Origin: a virus
Length of the DNA stretch: 64,000 nt
IMG/VR virus record: IMGVR_UViG_3300011112_000003
Span: 1 to 64,000 of that record
Strand: one strand, 5' to 3'
The translations under genes and the position numbers were made by a program. The notes below the pieces were generated by a model. It did not search any database. It saw only the letters and a list, made by a program, of their open reading frames with translations, and was not told the DNA's origin. Positions 33,494 through 41,688 of the stretch are shown here, one piece after another. Numbering within the stretch: position 1 is the stretch's first letter; each line of letters starts with the position of its first letter.

Positions 33494-34122
33494 CCCGGCT
33501 CGGCGGCAACACCGTCGCTGCTGTCCTTGGTGGGTGCCATCACCGCCGAACGAATCGATTCGAGCGCCGCGCAGTCGTCCGGACCGTAGCCGCGGATGAT
33601 CGCGGAGCCCTTCACGAGTATCCAGGTCGTGCGCAACTTCCCTTCGTGCATGGAGTCGTGATGCGCCTCGACCAACCAGCCCGCGCTTCGGAAGATGCCG
33701 ATCGTCACCTGAAGCGGCGCCACCTTCGTAGCTGCTTCGGCTTTTAGCCGGGCATCAAGCTGACGAGCCTCCGCCCCCATCAGCTCTTTGACCAAGGTCT
33801 CGATCTCCGCGCCCTTGGTCGCCGACTTCTTCGCGGCCTCGCTCAGCTCCTCTCGCGTCCTTTCCTCCTCTGCTACCGCAGACTTTATCGCTTGCGGGAC
33901 TACGACCCTCATGGCGGTGTCGAGACGCTCTGCCGCCTCCACTTCGCTTACTCCCGAGGCAACTGCGGTTGCTATCACCGCGGCAACCGTTTCTTCGGCC
34001 GTCGCAGTTGCCTTGGATACGCCCTCTAGTGCAGCCACATGCGCCGCGTTTGCCGAAAGCTCCAGAGCTACGTAGCGCTCCAGATCCTCCCTCAGCGTCG
34101 TCTCTTCTCTATCTCTTGACAT
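33490..34122 (-). CDS. Coiled-coil protein with C-terminal phage domain, paralog A
   Basis: ATG at 34122 behind GGAGGAT; 210 residues. The first 135 residues are Ala/Glu-rich helix. The last 70 (QVTIGIFRSAGWLVEAHHDS, LRTTWILVKGSAIIRGYG, ALESIRSAV) match the C-terminal part of the next gene, so the two are paralogs. The domain is found in other phages as a stand-alone protein of unknown role. Confidence 0.6.
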   Translation of the reverse strand: MSRDREETTLREDLERYVALELSANAAHVAALEGVSKATATAEETVAAVIATAVASGVSEVEAAERLDTAMRVVVPQAIKSAVAEEERTREELSEAAKKSATKGAEIETLVKELMGAEARQLDARLKAEAATKVAPLQVTIGIFRSAGWLVEAHHDSMHEGKLRTTWILVKGSAIIRGYGPDDCAALESIRSAVMAPTKDSSDGVAAEPG

Positions 34123-34141
34123 GATATCCTCCTAGGGCGGC

Positions 34142-34591
34142 TCATGATGTTGTCCTCATCTGCCGCATGAACTCTTGCGCGGCTTGCTCCGCAACCGCCT
34201 CCCGTTGTAGCAGCTCCAGGCGGATGCATTCGAGCGCCTCGCCGTCGGTGCGGCCGCGCCCCTGCACGAACGTGGTGCCCTTCGTGAACATCCAGAACGT
34301 GTGCAGCTCCCCCGCGTGGCGGAAGTCGTTGTGCGCCGCGACCGTCCAGCCTATTCCGCGCAGCGCGTTGAGCGTGACGTAGAACGGGGGCCGCGCCGCT
34401 TCCGCAGCTGCCTCCGCCTCTGCTGTCTTGCGACGCACCTGCGCCACCGCATCCACGTAATCCCCGTAGTCCTCCGCGGGGTGATCGTCGCAGGGCAGCT
34501 TCGCACCGCACTCGACACAGTGCGTACCACAGTACTCGCACGTGTTATCGCCCGCGCAGGTGCAGCCCTTATCTGAAAGTAGGTCAACCAT
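34142..34591 (-). CDS. Zinc protein with C-terminal phage domain, paralog B
   Basis: ATG at 34591 behind AGGATAGG; 149 residues. An N-terminal zinc cluster (CTCAGDNTCEYCGTHCVEC) is joined to YVTLNALRGIGWTVAAHND, LHTFWMFTKGTTFVQG and EALECIRLEL, the same domain as in the gene at 33490. Probably duplicated with exchange of N-terminal parts. Confidence 0.6.
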   Translation of the reverse strand: MVDLLSDKGCTCAGDNTCEYCGTHCVECGAKLPCDDHPAEDYGDYVDAVAQVRRKTAEAEAAAEAARPPFYVTLNALRGIGWTVAAHNDFRHAGELHTFWMFTKGTTFVQGRGRTDGEALECIRLELLQREAVAEQAAQEFMRQMRTTS

Positions 34592-34763
34592 ACCTATCCT
34601 TACTCGACGGCGACAGCTCGAAGTTGCTGCATTGGTGCAGCACCGACTTGCTGCGCCGTGCGCACTCCTCACACCGCACCACACCCTTGCCCTGATGGAC
34701 GTGCGCGTTGCGCGGATGGCCGCATACGCAGGTGTTCCCGCGGTTTGGTTTCTTGGGCGCCAT
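34584..34763 (-). CDS. Small zinc finger protein
   Basis: A 59-residue gene with ATG at 34763 behind AGAGGTAGAG and a start-associated motif. TCVCGHPRNAHVHQGKG and RCEECARRSKSVLHQC suggest a treble-clef zinc site. Its stop overlaps the next start. Confidence 0.6.
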   Translation of the reverse strand: MAPKKPNRGNTCVCGHPRNAHVHQGKGVVRCEECARRSKSVLHQCSNFELSPSSKDRYG

Positions 34764-34773
34764 GCTCTACCTC

Positions 34774-34783
34774 TATCTGATAA
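34774..34783 (-). promoter_or_regulatory. Start-associated motif (variant)
   Basis: Minus strand TTATCAGATA followed by GAGG and ATG at 34763. Confidence 0.6.
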
Positions 34784-34798
34784 GCCTGGCACCTCGGC

Positions 34799-34891
34799 TC
34801 ATGGCGTCCACATTCGGGACCATGCGTATAGCCCCGCCATTATGATTGCCAGCATCAGCAGTGCCCCTACCGCTACTTCTCCGCTATCCAT
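34799..34891 (-). CDS. 30-residue membrane peptide
   Basis: ATG at 34891 overlaps the upstream stop (TAATG). MDSGEVAVGALLMLAIIMAG then LYAWSRMWTP is one short membrane segment with a basic end. It is one of several micro-membrane proteins in the accessory block. Confidence 0.45.
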   Translation of the reverse strand: MDSGEVAVGALLMLAIIMAGLYAWSRMWTP

Positions 34892-35601
34892 TACGTACCC
34901 CCATCGTCGGTGCCATTCCGCTCTTTCTCGATGTCTAGTACCCCAGCGGCCGTCACTGCAAGTATGGCGAGTACGGCGTCGAGCGCATGCCGGTAGGCGA
35001 CCCAATATATCTTGGGCGCCGTGTTGTTCCTCTTGGGTGCGTCGCGCTTCTCATCGACAACCAACTTCCGCACCTTCCCCATCGCTTCAGACAGTTCGGC
35101 GCGGGCTGCGTCGCGCTCGCGGACCGCGATCGTGTAGCCGTAGTTCGCCAGCGCCCTCCCGATACCGCCCCTGCTGCGCTTGCACCGCTCAACCGTCCAG
35201 TTCGCTACGGATTCTGCGTGCTGGCATCGCCGGTTGAGGCGCCCGTTCGTCTCCCGGGCCACGACCAGTTCCTCAGCACTTTCAGCACGCCCGGCTGCGT
35301 GGGCTTTGGCTAGGGCTTTCTCGACGACGGACCACCCCATGGCCTCCGTACTGGCACGGGCGCCGGTAAGCACGCGCTTGGTTTCCTTGTCTCGGGCCAC
35401 GCCTGCGGCACGGTCGAACGGTGGCCCCACCTCCCCCACCGGCTCGACGTCCAGTGCGATACGGAGTTCCTCTGCGCATGACAGCATGGCGTCGCGCCGC
35501 ACCATCTGGTAGCCCGCAGCCTCGCCCGCCCATCGATGGTGTAGTGCCTCCAGAATCTGCCGCAGACTCGCCGCCGTCTCGATTGCGCTGGGGTCAGGCA
35601 T
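34891..35601 (-). CDS. Hypothetical coiled-coil protein
   Basis: ATG at 35601 overlaps the upstream stop; 236 residues. Long helices with Ala/Glu/Arg (VARETNGRLNRRCQHAE, RERDAARAELSEAMGKVRKL) and a hydrophobic segment near the end (LDAVLAILAVTAAGVL). Unknown; possibly membrane-associated. Confidence 0.55.
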   Translation of the reverse strand: MPDPSAIETAASLRQILEALHHRWAGEAAGYQMVRRDAMLSCAEELRIALDVEPVGEVGPPFDRAAGVARDKETKRVLTGARASTEAMGWSVVEKALAKAHAAGRAESAEELVVARETNGRLNRRCQHAESVANWTVERCKRSRGGIGRALANYGYTIAVRERDAARAELSEAMGKVRKLVVDEKRDAPKRNNTAPKIYWVAYRHALDAVLAILAVTAAGVLDIEKERNGTDDGGT

Positions 35602-36040
35602 TGGGGGCTCCGAACAGAGCGGCGCGGACCTCGCGGGCGACAGCAATCATCAGCGTCCGGTTGTTCTCCGGCACATCCATCCACGGGACCGCGCTGGCCT
35701 CGCGAGTCTTGTAGCCATGGGCAGGGGCCAGTCGCTCGTAGGTGGTGTGGAACAGTTCGGCGATGTCCTCGTCTGTTGCGGGCTCGGTGGGTGGAACGAC
35801 GCCGAACACCGCATCGCTCGGTAGTCTGTAGAGCAGCTCCGCCGCGTTCTTCATCGCCACCAGCTGCGGGTCATCCGGGTCCGACGGGTCTGTGTCGCCG
35901 AACAGCGCGTCACAGGTGGAGTGCAACGCATCGAGGACGGGCCGGACCTCGGCGGCCATCTCAACGCGGCCCTCGCTGACCCCGTTTTGGTGCGCCATCC
36001 TCAGGGCGGCGGCTGGGTAGGTGTTCGTATTTTCAGACAT
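35594..36040 (-). CDS. Hypothetical protein
   Basis: ATG at 36040 (tandem ATGATG after GGAGAG); 148 residues, helical and acidic, ending in NRTLMIAVAREVRAALFG, a C-terminal pattern seen in other small phage proteins. Unknown. Confidence 0.55.
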   Translation of the reverse strand: MSENTNTYPAAALRMAHQNGVSEGRVEMAAEVRPVLDALHSTCDALFGDTDPSDPDDPQLVAMKNAAELLYRLPSDAVFGVVPPTEPATDEDIAELFHTTYERLAPAHGYKTREASAVPWMDVPENNRTLMIAVAREVRAALFGAPNA

Positions 36041-36068
36041 CATCTCTCTCCGGGTCGAGGGGTGAAGC

Positions 36069-36100
36069 GGGGCGGCCCCTCCCAATGGAAAAGCCGCCCC
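36069..36100. repeat. 8-bp GC hairpin
   Basis: GGGGCGGC (36069-36076) and its complement (36093-36100) are separated by 16 bases, between the secreted protein gene and the next gene. No T-tract is present, so it is only a weak terminator candidate. Confidence 0.35.
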
Positions 36101-36122
36101 TACGTCATGCTACTGCGACCAG

Positions 36123-36605
36123 CTAAGACTCCGGCTCGCACTCAGGGTCGACGAAGCATCTCGCAACCCCCACGGTCCCGATTTGCGCTCCCGTGATGCC
36201 TGCGGTGTCCAGCACCAGGTCGGGTTCACCCTCCCCCGCGTTCCTCTTCAGGGCGCCGGAACCTTGTCCTGTGAAGGTGTAGCCATCCATGCCGTAGCCG
36301 TAGCACTGCACGCGTTCCTCCGGGTCCGAGGCGGCATCGCTACATTTCCATCTGGAGCTGAAGGTCCCCGCGGGAACGACGATTTCCAGTACACCAATGG
36401 CGCGGCCGTAGGCGTCCTTGGAATCCTCGAAAACGAAGCACCCCGACCCGAGATCAACCGTGTCCTCTGCGCCGGTCAGGTGGCAGAGGTAGGCTCCGTC
36501 CTCGATGAGCACCGTGGTGACGGACTCGTCCTCCCCCTCCTCGGCCAAAGCCGTGTAAGAGAACAGGGCGAACAGCGTTAGTAGTAGTGGTAGTAAGTAT
36601 CGCAT
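36123..36605 (-). CDS. Secreted cysteine-containing protein
   Basis: ATG at 36605; 160 residues. MRYLLPLLLTLFALFSYTAL is a clear Sec signal peptide with likely cleavage after ALA (residue 21). The mature part is acidic and beta-rich with six cysteines that could form three disulfides, which suits the periplasm. An unusual product for a phage; possible role in envelope modification or superinfection exclusion (inference only). Confidence 0.65.
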   Translation of the reverse strand: MRYLLPLLLTLFALFSYTALAEEGEDESVTTVLIEDGAYLCHLTGAEDTVDLGSGCFVFEDSKDAYGRAIGVLEIVVPAGTFSSRWKCSDAASDPEERVQCYGYGMDGYTFTGQGSGALKRNAGEGEPDLVLDTAGITGAQIGTVGVARCFVDPECEPES

Positions 36606-36659
36606 TTGAGAGTTTTTCTTTCCTTGTTGGTCGGCAGTGCGAGAGACATGGTCGTCCCT

Positions 36660-36902
36660 TTACGCTGTCACAGTCGTGTATGGGATATCGTTCAGCACGA
36701 ACTTGGCAATCGCGCGCAGTAGAGCCGCACGCACACTCTCGCCGGGCGGCTCCAGCTTCAGGGCGCGCACGCCAATATCTATCAGCTCGCCGAACGGTAT
36801 GCGCTCGGCCTCGGGCTGCTCGGTCGCCCAGTGCATGAACTGCAGAAGGCGCGAGTACTTGTGCGCGATCGCGTCGTCTTCGGCGTCAGTCTTCGCCGAC
36901 AC
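36660..36902 (-). CDS. Hypothetical helical protein
   Basis: GTG at 36902 overlaps the upstream gene end by 17 bases; 80 residues (LLQFMHWATEQPEAERIPF, ESVRAALLRAIAKFVL). Unknown. Confidence 0.5.
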   Translation of the reverse strand: MSAKTDAEDDAIAHKYSRLLQFMHWATEQPEAERIPFGELIDIGVRALKLEPPGESVRAALLRAIAKFVLNDIPYTTVTA

Positions 36903-37359
36903 TGGCCTGCGCCCTCGCACTCTCCGTCGCCCGCGCGAGGATCCCCTCGATGTCCGGCTTGGTCCAGTTCTTAGGCTTTAGAACCTTGCCGTCGCTCGGT
37001 CGCCGCGTCACTACGCCGCCCGGGAACTTTGCCATGTTGGTGCGCTGGATCTCGCCGAACACCTCGCGCATGGGGAAACCGCACGCGACGCCCATACCAA
37101 TCGCCACGTAGATGATATCGCCGAGTGCGTCGGCCATCTCTGGCAGGTCGTTCGCATCCACCGCGCGGTGCAGTTCTTGTCGTTCCTCACGGATGAGCCG
37201 TAAGCACAGCTGCAGCGTTTCCTCGGGAGGCATGCGCGGCTCGGCGCCTACCTTGTCTGGATGGCCGATCCGCCAGAACTTCTCCACCTGCGCGAATACG
37301 TCGCGTGCCTCTTCCTCCCACAGCGCCCGAAAGGCATTCGACATCGTTCCCTCACTCAT
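36886..37359 (-). CDS. MazG-like / PRA-PH family nucleotide pyrophosphohydrolase
   Basis: ATG at 37359; 157 residues. RLIREERQELHRAVDANDLP, EMADALGDIIYVAIGMGVAC, FGEIQRTNMAKFPGGV and GKVLKPKNWTKPDI are the motifs of the phosphoribosyl-ATP pyrophosphohydrolase-like all-alpha NTP pyrophosphatases. The Glu-Glu and Glu-x-x-Asp helices bind Mg2+. Likely controls nucleotide pools; ThyA is 1 kb downstream in the same run of genes' upstream direction. Confidence 0.8.
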   Translation of the reverse strand: MSEGTMSNAFRALWEEEARDVFAQVEKFWRIGHPDKVGAEPRMPPEETLQLCLRLIREERQELHRAVDANDLPEMADALGDIIYVAIGMGVACGFPMREVFGEIQRTNMAKFPGGVVTRRPSDGKVLKPKNWTKPDIEGILARATESARAQASVGED

Positions 37360-37603
37360 CGGCTTTCTCCCGCGTCTTGATCTCGCGCTGCAGGTACCAC
37401 AGCGCCTTCTTCAAATCCTGAGTGGTTGCGCCCTTGTGCTCGGCACGTGCGATGTACTTCACGGTGTTGCCCAGGCAAAAGCCCAGGCCCCACGCCTCGA
37501 TGACCTTGATCGCTTCGTAGGTGTTATCTTCACCCCCGTAGTGCGCAGGATGGTCGACCTGTTCGGCCTCGGGTTTCGACGGCGGGCCCATGGGATCCTG
37601 CAT
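37352..37603 (-). CDS. DUF3310 family phage protein
   Basis: ATG at 37603 overlaps the upstream stop (TGATG); 83 residues. VDHPAHYGGEDNTYEAIKVI, FCLGNTVKYIARAEHKG and QDLKKALWYLQREI match DUF3310, a helical family often found near nucleotide metabolism genes. Biochemical role unproven. Confidence 0.8.
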   Translation of the reverse strand: MQDPMGPPSKPEAEQVDHPAHYGGEDNTYEAIKVIEAWGLGFCLGNTVKYIARAEHKGATTQDLKKALWYLQREIKTREKADE

Positions 37604-37929
37604 CACGGGTACACCGCGAAGTACGCCCGCTTGCGAATGAAGTCCCAACGCAGGTACGGCGCTTCCGTCCCGCACTGCATGGCCTTGATGACGCCGCTGA
37701 TATCTACCAGGCCATGGACAAGGATATGTGTCAGCTCCGCACGCTCGTCGTCCAAGTCGGTGACCAGCACCGTGTGGCGCGTGCGGCTGGGCTTCCCGAA
37801 CTCGCCTGCTGTCGGGTCCCACCCATCCACGTCGTACTCCCACACGGTTGTGTTGTAGATGTGGATCCTCAGGTCGCCGCAAGCATGCTCGGTGCGCTGC
37901 GGTGGCCCCTGGCCGACGTCGTTACTCAT
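37603..37929 (-). CDS. Hypothetical protein
   Basis: ATG at 37929 (ATGA overlap); 108 residues, beta-rich (LRIHIYNTTVWEYDVDGW, HTVLVTDLDDERAELTHILV). Unknown. Confidence 0.55.
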   Translation of the reverse strand: MSNDVGQGPPQRTEHACGDLRIHIYNTTVWEYDVDGWDPTAGEFGKPSRTRHTVLVTDLDDERAELTHILVHGLVDISGVIKAMQCGTEAPYLRWDFIRKRAYFAVYP

Positions 37930-38132
37930 GCCCTGCGCTCCCACGGTAGTGTTGTGATCCGCGCCTCCGCCTCACCCAACTTGCGGCGCCTGATGTCGAT
38001 CGCTTCCTGCAGACCGCGTGCGTACTCGACGCGCCCGCCCAGGTGGTCCAGACGGTACGTGAACCCATCGGCGACCGCCTGCCTGTCCTCAGGGGTCACC
38101 GCATCCAGCGCTTTCCTGAACGCGAGGCTCAT
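37926..38132 (-). CDS. Hypothetical helical protein
   Basis: ATG at 38132 overlaps the thyA stop (ATGA); 68 residues (FRKALDAVTPEDRQAVADGF, ARGLQEAIDIRRRKL). Unknown. Confidence 0.55.
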   Translation of the reverse strand: MSLAFRKALDAVTPEDRQAVADGFTYRLDHLGGRVEYARGLQEAIDIRRRKLGEAEARITTLPWERRA

Positions 38133-38995
38133 ACCGAGACGTCGCCCTTGATCGTCGGCCAGGCATCGTACCCCTCCAGCTCGATGTGCTCCCACTTGAA
38201 GCGGTCAATATCCCCCACGCCGCTGTCGAGCACCAGATGGGGCAGCGGCCGCGGCTCGCGCTCCAACTGCTCGCGCACCTGCTCGCGGTGGTTGTTGTAG
38301 ATATGCACGTTCCCGAACGACATGATCAGGTCGCCCACTTCGAGGCAGGTCACCTGCGCGAGCATGTGCGTGAGTAGCGCGTAGCTCGCCGTGTTGAACG
38401 GCACGCCCAAGAACATGTCGGCCGAACGCATGAGGAGCTGGCACGACAGCTTGCCTGCATCCACGTCGAACTGCACGAGTGTGTGGCACGGTGGGAGCGC
38501 CACATCGTCGGCCTCCAGCGGGTTCCAGCCCGTGAGGATAATGCGGCGGCTGTTGGGGTTCACGACCAGAGTCTTGACGATGGCCGCAATCTGGTCGACG
38601 CCATCGTTTTCGTAGGTGTAGACGGTGCCCGACCCCGCGGGGGCCGTGCGCTTGGTCCCACCGAAGTTACGCCACTGGTGACCATAGACCGGGCCCAGCT
38701 CGCCAGGCGCCCGGCCGAACTCCGCACACTTCGCGGGCGTCGCCCACTCGGCCCAGATGTTCACGTTCTTATCCCGCAGCACATGCTCGTGGGTCGAGCC
38801 GGACAGCATCCACAGCAGCTCTTCCGCGATAAGCCGCAGGGGCAGCTTCTTCGTGGTGAGCAGCGGGAAGCCCTTCGCGAGGTCGAACCGCATGGACGCG
38901 CCGAACAGCGCAGTGGTCCCCGTGCCAGTCCGGTCGCCGCGGGGCGTGCCGTTGTCGAGGATGTTGCGGAGTAAGTCGAGGTATTGAACGGTCAT
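38129..38995 (-). CDS. thyA: Thymidylate synthase
   Basis: ATG at 38995 with a start-associated motif upstream; 288 residues, close to the family's 264. GDRTGTGTTALFG near residue 20, the catalytic Cys in LPPCHTLVQFDV near 165, RSADMFLGVPFNTASY near 185 and VHIYNNHREQVREQL near 225 are all present. It makes dTMP from dUMP with methylene-tetrahydrofolate. With the MazG-like gene it forms a small nucleotide-pool module. Confidence 0.97.
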   Translation of the reverse strand: MTVQYLDLLRNILDNGTPRGDRTGTGTTALFGASMRFDLAKGFPLLTTKKLPLRLIAEELLWMLSGSTHEHVLRDKNVNIWAEWATPAKCAEFGRAPGELGPVYGHQWRNFGGTKRTAPAGSGTVYTYENDGVDQIAAIVKTLVVNPNSRRIILTGWNPLEADDVALPPCHTLVQFDVDAGKLSCQLLMRSADMFLGVPFNTASYALLTHMLAQVTCLEVGDLIMSFGNVHIYNNHREQVREQLEREPRPLPHLVLDSGVGDIDRFKWEHIELEGYDAWPTIKGDVSV

Positions 38996-39246
38996 GGGTT
39001 CTCTCTGTCGGATAGGGGGAGCAACGCAGGGTGAACCGCAGGTACCGGCGCATTGCTGGCCACGCGGTCATCGTCGGGGTCTTTCCGGATCAGGCAGCCC
39101 TGCGGCGGAGAACCATCTGTATGCACGTCACCCATCCGATCGCCGAGTGTGAGCTTGGGATGGCCACAGAACCCCAGTTCCGGGCCGTGAGCTTTTCGCC
39201 CGACACCGCGTACGTAGGGGCAGCCGCCGCAACTGTGGATAGTCAT
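38992..39246 (-). CDS. Small cysteine-rich protein
   Basis: ATG at 39246; 84 residues. CGGCPYVRGVGRKAHGPELG then FCGHPKL...GCLIRK suggests an N-terminal metal site, followed by a disordered tail. Overlaps thyA by ATGA. Confidence 0.55.
   Translation of the reverse strand: MTIHSCGGCPYVRGVGRKAHGPELGFCGHPKLTLGDRMGDVHTDGSPPQGCLIRKDPDDDRVASNAPVPAVHPALLPLSDRENP
39006..39015 (-). promoter_or_regulatory. Start-associated motif before thyA
   Basis: Minus strand CTATCCGACA followed by GAGAGAACCC and ATG at 38995; lies inside the end of the upstream gene. Confidence 0.55.
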
Positions 39247-39629
39247 GCTATGCCTCTATCGGATAAGAATGCCTGCGCGGTTGAAATCGCAGCATCAAGA
39301 TCTCCGAGGTCCCCAGCCGCACGGGACCGGATGTCGGCCAGTAGTTCTGGAAGCTTGCGGGCTGCTAGCAACCGGAACGACCACTGGGACTTCGTGAGGG
39401 CGGTGGGTTCCATGTCAGCAACCCGCATTTCCTGCCCTGGGGTGTGGGGCTTTCTCCTGATGTAGAGCCCCCATACGTGCTCGTGCCTCTCCCATGTCAG
39501 GTCAACGCCGTCCTCTAGCCGGACCACGCCCCGGGCGCCCAGGTTCAATGTGTACAGACGCGATGATGCAGCGATGAGTGCTTCGTCCAGGCGTTTGCGC
39601 GCAGCCTGTACGGCGCCCCTCGCGTTCAC
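39243..39629 (-). CDS. Hypothetical protein
   Basis: GTG at 39629 overlaps the upstream stop (GTGA); 128 residues. A central beta part (YTLNLGARGVVRLEDGVDLT, VWGLYIRRKP) lies between helices. Unknown. Confidence 0.55.
   Translation of the reverse strand: MNARGAVQAARKRLDEALIAASSRLYTLNLGARGVVRLEDGVDLTWERHEHVWGLYIRRKPHTPGQEMRVADMEPTALTKSQWSFRLLAARKLPELLADIRSRAAGDLGDLDAAISTAQAFLSDRGIA
39257..39266 (-). promoter_or_regulatory. Start-associated motif
   Basis: Minus strand TTATCCGATA followed by GAGG and ATG at 39246. Confidence 0.65.
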
Positions 39630-40489
39630 GACTCGTCGTTCCACACGATCAGCCCGAGCTTGTCATCATCGACTTCATGGGCGCCTTCATGGCCATCAGG
39701 ATGGGCGCACTGCAGGCCCGTGGCCGAGTCCTCCGCCTTGCACCGCATCTCCTTCGGCTGCGGCGGGTCGAACCCTCGCCCATTCTTCTCTTCCACGCGT
39801 TCGCACAGGGCGTCCTGCAGGTCGAACTCGTACAGGTTGGCGAGACGCAAAGACGCCGTCATGAGGTCTGCGGCCGCGTCTCGGATAGCCTCCCGCTGCC
39901 TGGTCGTAGGGGCGCCCGGCTCGATGGCGTTGGCGCCCGCCGGGTGGTCCATGGACTCGAACACGGCCGCGAGCTTCCCCACGGTCTTCATTGCGTGCAG
40001 CGTCGTGTGCGTCCCGAGGATGTGCGGGACCTTGCTCCCCTCCGCTACCATCACGCCATCGGAGTAGGGTACGGTCCAGGGTTGGTGCTTCTGTGCGTGG
40101 CGGATGGTCAGGTCGGGGCTGGGCAGGAACTCGCAGAGCTTCCCGAGGTCATGCTGCTGCTCAGCAAACCGCATGATGACCTTCAGGTCGCGCACGCGAT
40201 CGGGCGGCTTCAGGCGGTTGCCGTCCAGCTCCACCAGCACGTCACTTGCTGATATCCCCGCGGGGGTCATATGCGGCCCATCGTGGCCTTCCCGCAACAG
40301 ACACCGACGGTCGCGGTGGCCCATCTCTTCGAAGCACACAGGGGCGCCTGCGTTGTGTTCCTCTGGCGTAACGTATCCTTCGGCGGGACGCCCCATGGGC
40401 ACAACCTTCAGCCTCTCTATGAGACCGCTCAGGTCATCCCGATCGCCGTACCCCCACTCGGTCACTATCTCTTCTATGCGGTCGGTCAT
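39626..40489 (-). CDS. MazG-like helical protein with Cys/His repeats
   Basis: ATG at 40489 (ATGA overlap); 287 residues. The core (HTTLHAMKTVGKLAAVFESM, ADLMTASLRLANLYEFDLQD, ERVEEKNGRGFD) resembles all-alpha NTP pyrophosphatases of the MazG type, by pattern only. Two C-x4-GH-x-G-x-H units flank it (CLLREGHDGPHM and CAHPDGHEGAHEV), the same repeat as in 31588-32778. Confidence 0.5.
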   Translation of the reverse strand: MTDRIEEIVTEWGYGDRDDLSGLIERLKVVPMGRPAEGYVTPEEHNAGAPVCFEEMGHRDRRCLLREGHDGPHMTPAGISASDVLVELDGNRLKPPDRVRDLKVIMRFAEQQHDLGKLCEFLPSPDLTIRHAQKHQPWTVPYSDGVMVAEGSKVPHILGTHTTLHAMKTVGKLAAVFESMDHPAGANAIEPGAPTTRQREAIRDAAADLMTASLRLANLYEFDLQDALCERVEEKNGRGFDPPQPKEMRCKAEDSATGLQCAHPDGHEGAHEVDDDKLGLIVWNDES

Positions 40490-40788
40490 TTGGATATCGC
40501 CTCCATGCAATCGCGGGCCTTCCCGTAGAACCCCTGAGCCCGCCACGCCTGTTTTATGATCTCCCGAACCGTGACCCGGCACTCAGTATCGTAGTCGCGC
40601 GCCATGTTCCGGCGGAAGCTCCGGTGGTACTCCGCCGCAGCGCGCTGCGCTTCCCGAGCAGCCTGCAAGCATCGACACACCAAAGCCGCCCGCTTGTCCT
40701 TGCAGTAACAGCACCCGCAGCGCTCCGGGACGACTCGCGTATAACAACTGCAACGGTCGAGGGGCAGTGCGCAGGATTCGCAGATCAT
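40486..40788 (-). CDS. Cysteine-rich N-terminus protein
   Basis: ATG at 40788; 100 residues. CESCALPLDRCSCY and CGCCYCKDKRAALVCRC form a dense metal site, followed by a long helix. Unknown. Confidence 0.55.
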   Translation of the reverse strand: MICESCALPLDRCSCYTRVVPERCGCCYCKDKRAALVCRCLQAAREAQRAAAEYHRSFRRNMARDYDTECRVTVREIIKQAWRAQGFYGKARDCMEAISK

Positions 40789-40792
40789 ACTA

Positions 40793-41074
40793 TCATGCCT
40801 TGTCGAGTAGTTTGACGATGTGCTTGATGAAGACGAGCCCGAACAGGCAGGTCGCTACGGCGAATCCGAACAGCGAGGCCAGCAGCTTGAGCATCGCCCA
40901 TGGGTGCGTCACCGCAAGATAAGTGCAGCCGGCGAAGGTGCTCGCGAGGATGGCGCAGCACACCACCAGGCCCGTAACTTCGACGATGGTTGCGCCCGCG
41001 CGCTTGGCAGCAAGCTGATTGGCATCACGCACTCGCGCTCGCTCCTCTCGTACTAGCTGTCCAGGGTCGGTCAC
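40793..41074 (-). CDS. Two-span membrane protein
   Basis: GTG at 41074 overlaps the upstream stop; 93 residues. A charged helix is followed by two membrane segments (VVCCAILASTFAGCTYLAV and LLASLFGFAVATCLFGLVFI) and a short basic tail. Unknown role. Confidence 0.6.
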   Translation of the reverse strand: MTDPGQLVREERARVRDANQLAAKRAGATIVEVTGLVVCCAILASTFAGCTYLAVTHPWAMLKLLASLFGFAVATCLFGLVFIKHIVKLLDKA

Positions 41075-41352
41075 GCGCTGGTGCTCCTCTCCTTATCGAA
41101 CCGTGCGTGGATAGCTAGCGGCACAGCACTACGCTCCCACAGGAACACGTGGGTCGCGCCGATCACGAGCACGTCGCCCGGCAGCGGCGAATCGGCCCAG
41201 TCGATATCGACCATGATAAGGTGACCGTTCTCGAACACCATGCGGGTCGTCTGAGCCGTATGGCTCACCTCCGCGATGCGGGCCATGACGCAGTTGGGGT
41301 GTTTGGGGCGCTCGAACTCAGAGGCACCGGTTATCTTCGTGAACTCAGCCAT
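41071..41352 (-). CDS. Small beta-rich protein
   Basis: ATG at 41352 behind GGATAGAAG; 93 residues (VMARIAEVSHTAQTTRMVF, GDVLVIGATHVFLWER). Unknown. Confidence 0.55.
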   Translation of the reverse strand: MAEFTKITGASEFERPKHPNCVMARIAEVSHTAQTTRMVFENGHLIMVDIDWADSPLPGDVLVIGATHVFLWERSAVPLAIHARFDKERSTSA

Positions 41353-41373
41353 GTTTCTTCTATCCAATCCTAC

Positions 41374-41565
41374 CTAGGTACGAGGCAACGGCGTGGGCTC
41401 GGGCTTCTCGGTCGACTCCTGGGGCGCCTTCACTCCAGCCTGCGTACGCCACAGTTCCCCCGCCGTCTTCCAGGCGTGGTGCTCGGGGCTTTTCCTGTAC
41501 GCCCGGCTTGCCTCCTGGAAGCACGTCGCCGACCGCTCCATCATTTCCGCATTGCTCATCGACAT
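41374..41565 (-). CDS. Small hypothetical protein
   Basis: ATG at 41565 behind AGGAGATAG and a degenerate start-associated motif; 63 residues, helical with a Pro-rich end. Unknown. Confidence 0.5.
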   Translation of the reverse strand: MSMSNAEMMERSATCFQEASRAYRKSPEHHAWKTAGELWRTQAGVKAPQESTEKPEPTPLPRT

Positions 41566-41568
41566 CGT

Positions 41569-41688
41569 CTATCTCCTGTATACGATAAATCCGATCGCCC
41601 CCCGGGCGCCTGCCCCACCGCCGCACAACAGCAGATTTGGACAGAGCCCCCGAGGGACTACCCAGTTGTGCCCCCGCTCGGAATGCAC
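41569..41688 (-). CDS. Possible 39-residue peptide
   Basis: Weak call. In the 221-base gap 41566-41786 this frame ends 3 bases before the next start and reads HNWVVPRGLCPNLLLCGGGA. It uses GTG at 41688, but the frame stays open upstream to 41796 without a canonical start. A competing frame (to 41800) overlaps the next gene completely. Confidence 0.25.
   Translation of the reverse strand: MHSERGHNWVVPRGLCPNLLLCGGGAGARGAIGFIVYRR
41579..41588 (-). promoter_or_regulatory. Start-associated motif (degenerate)
   Basis: Minus strand TTATCGTATA followed by AGGAG and ATG at 41565. Confidence 0.4.
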
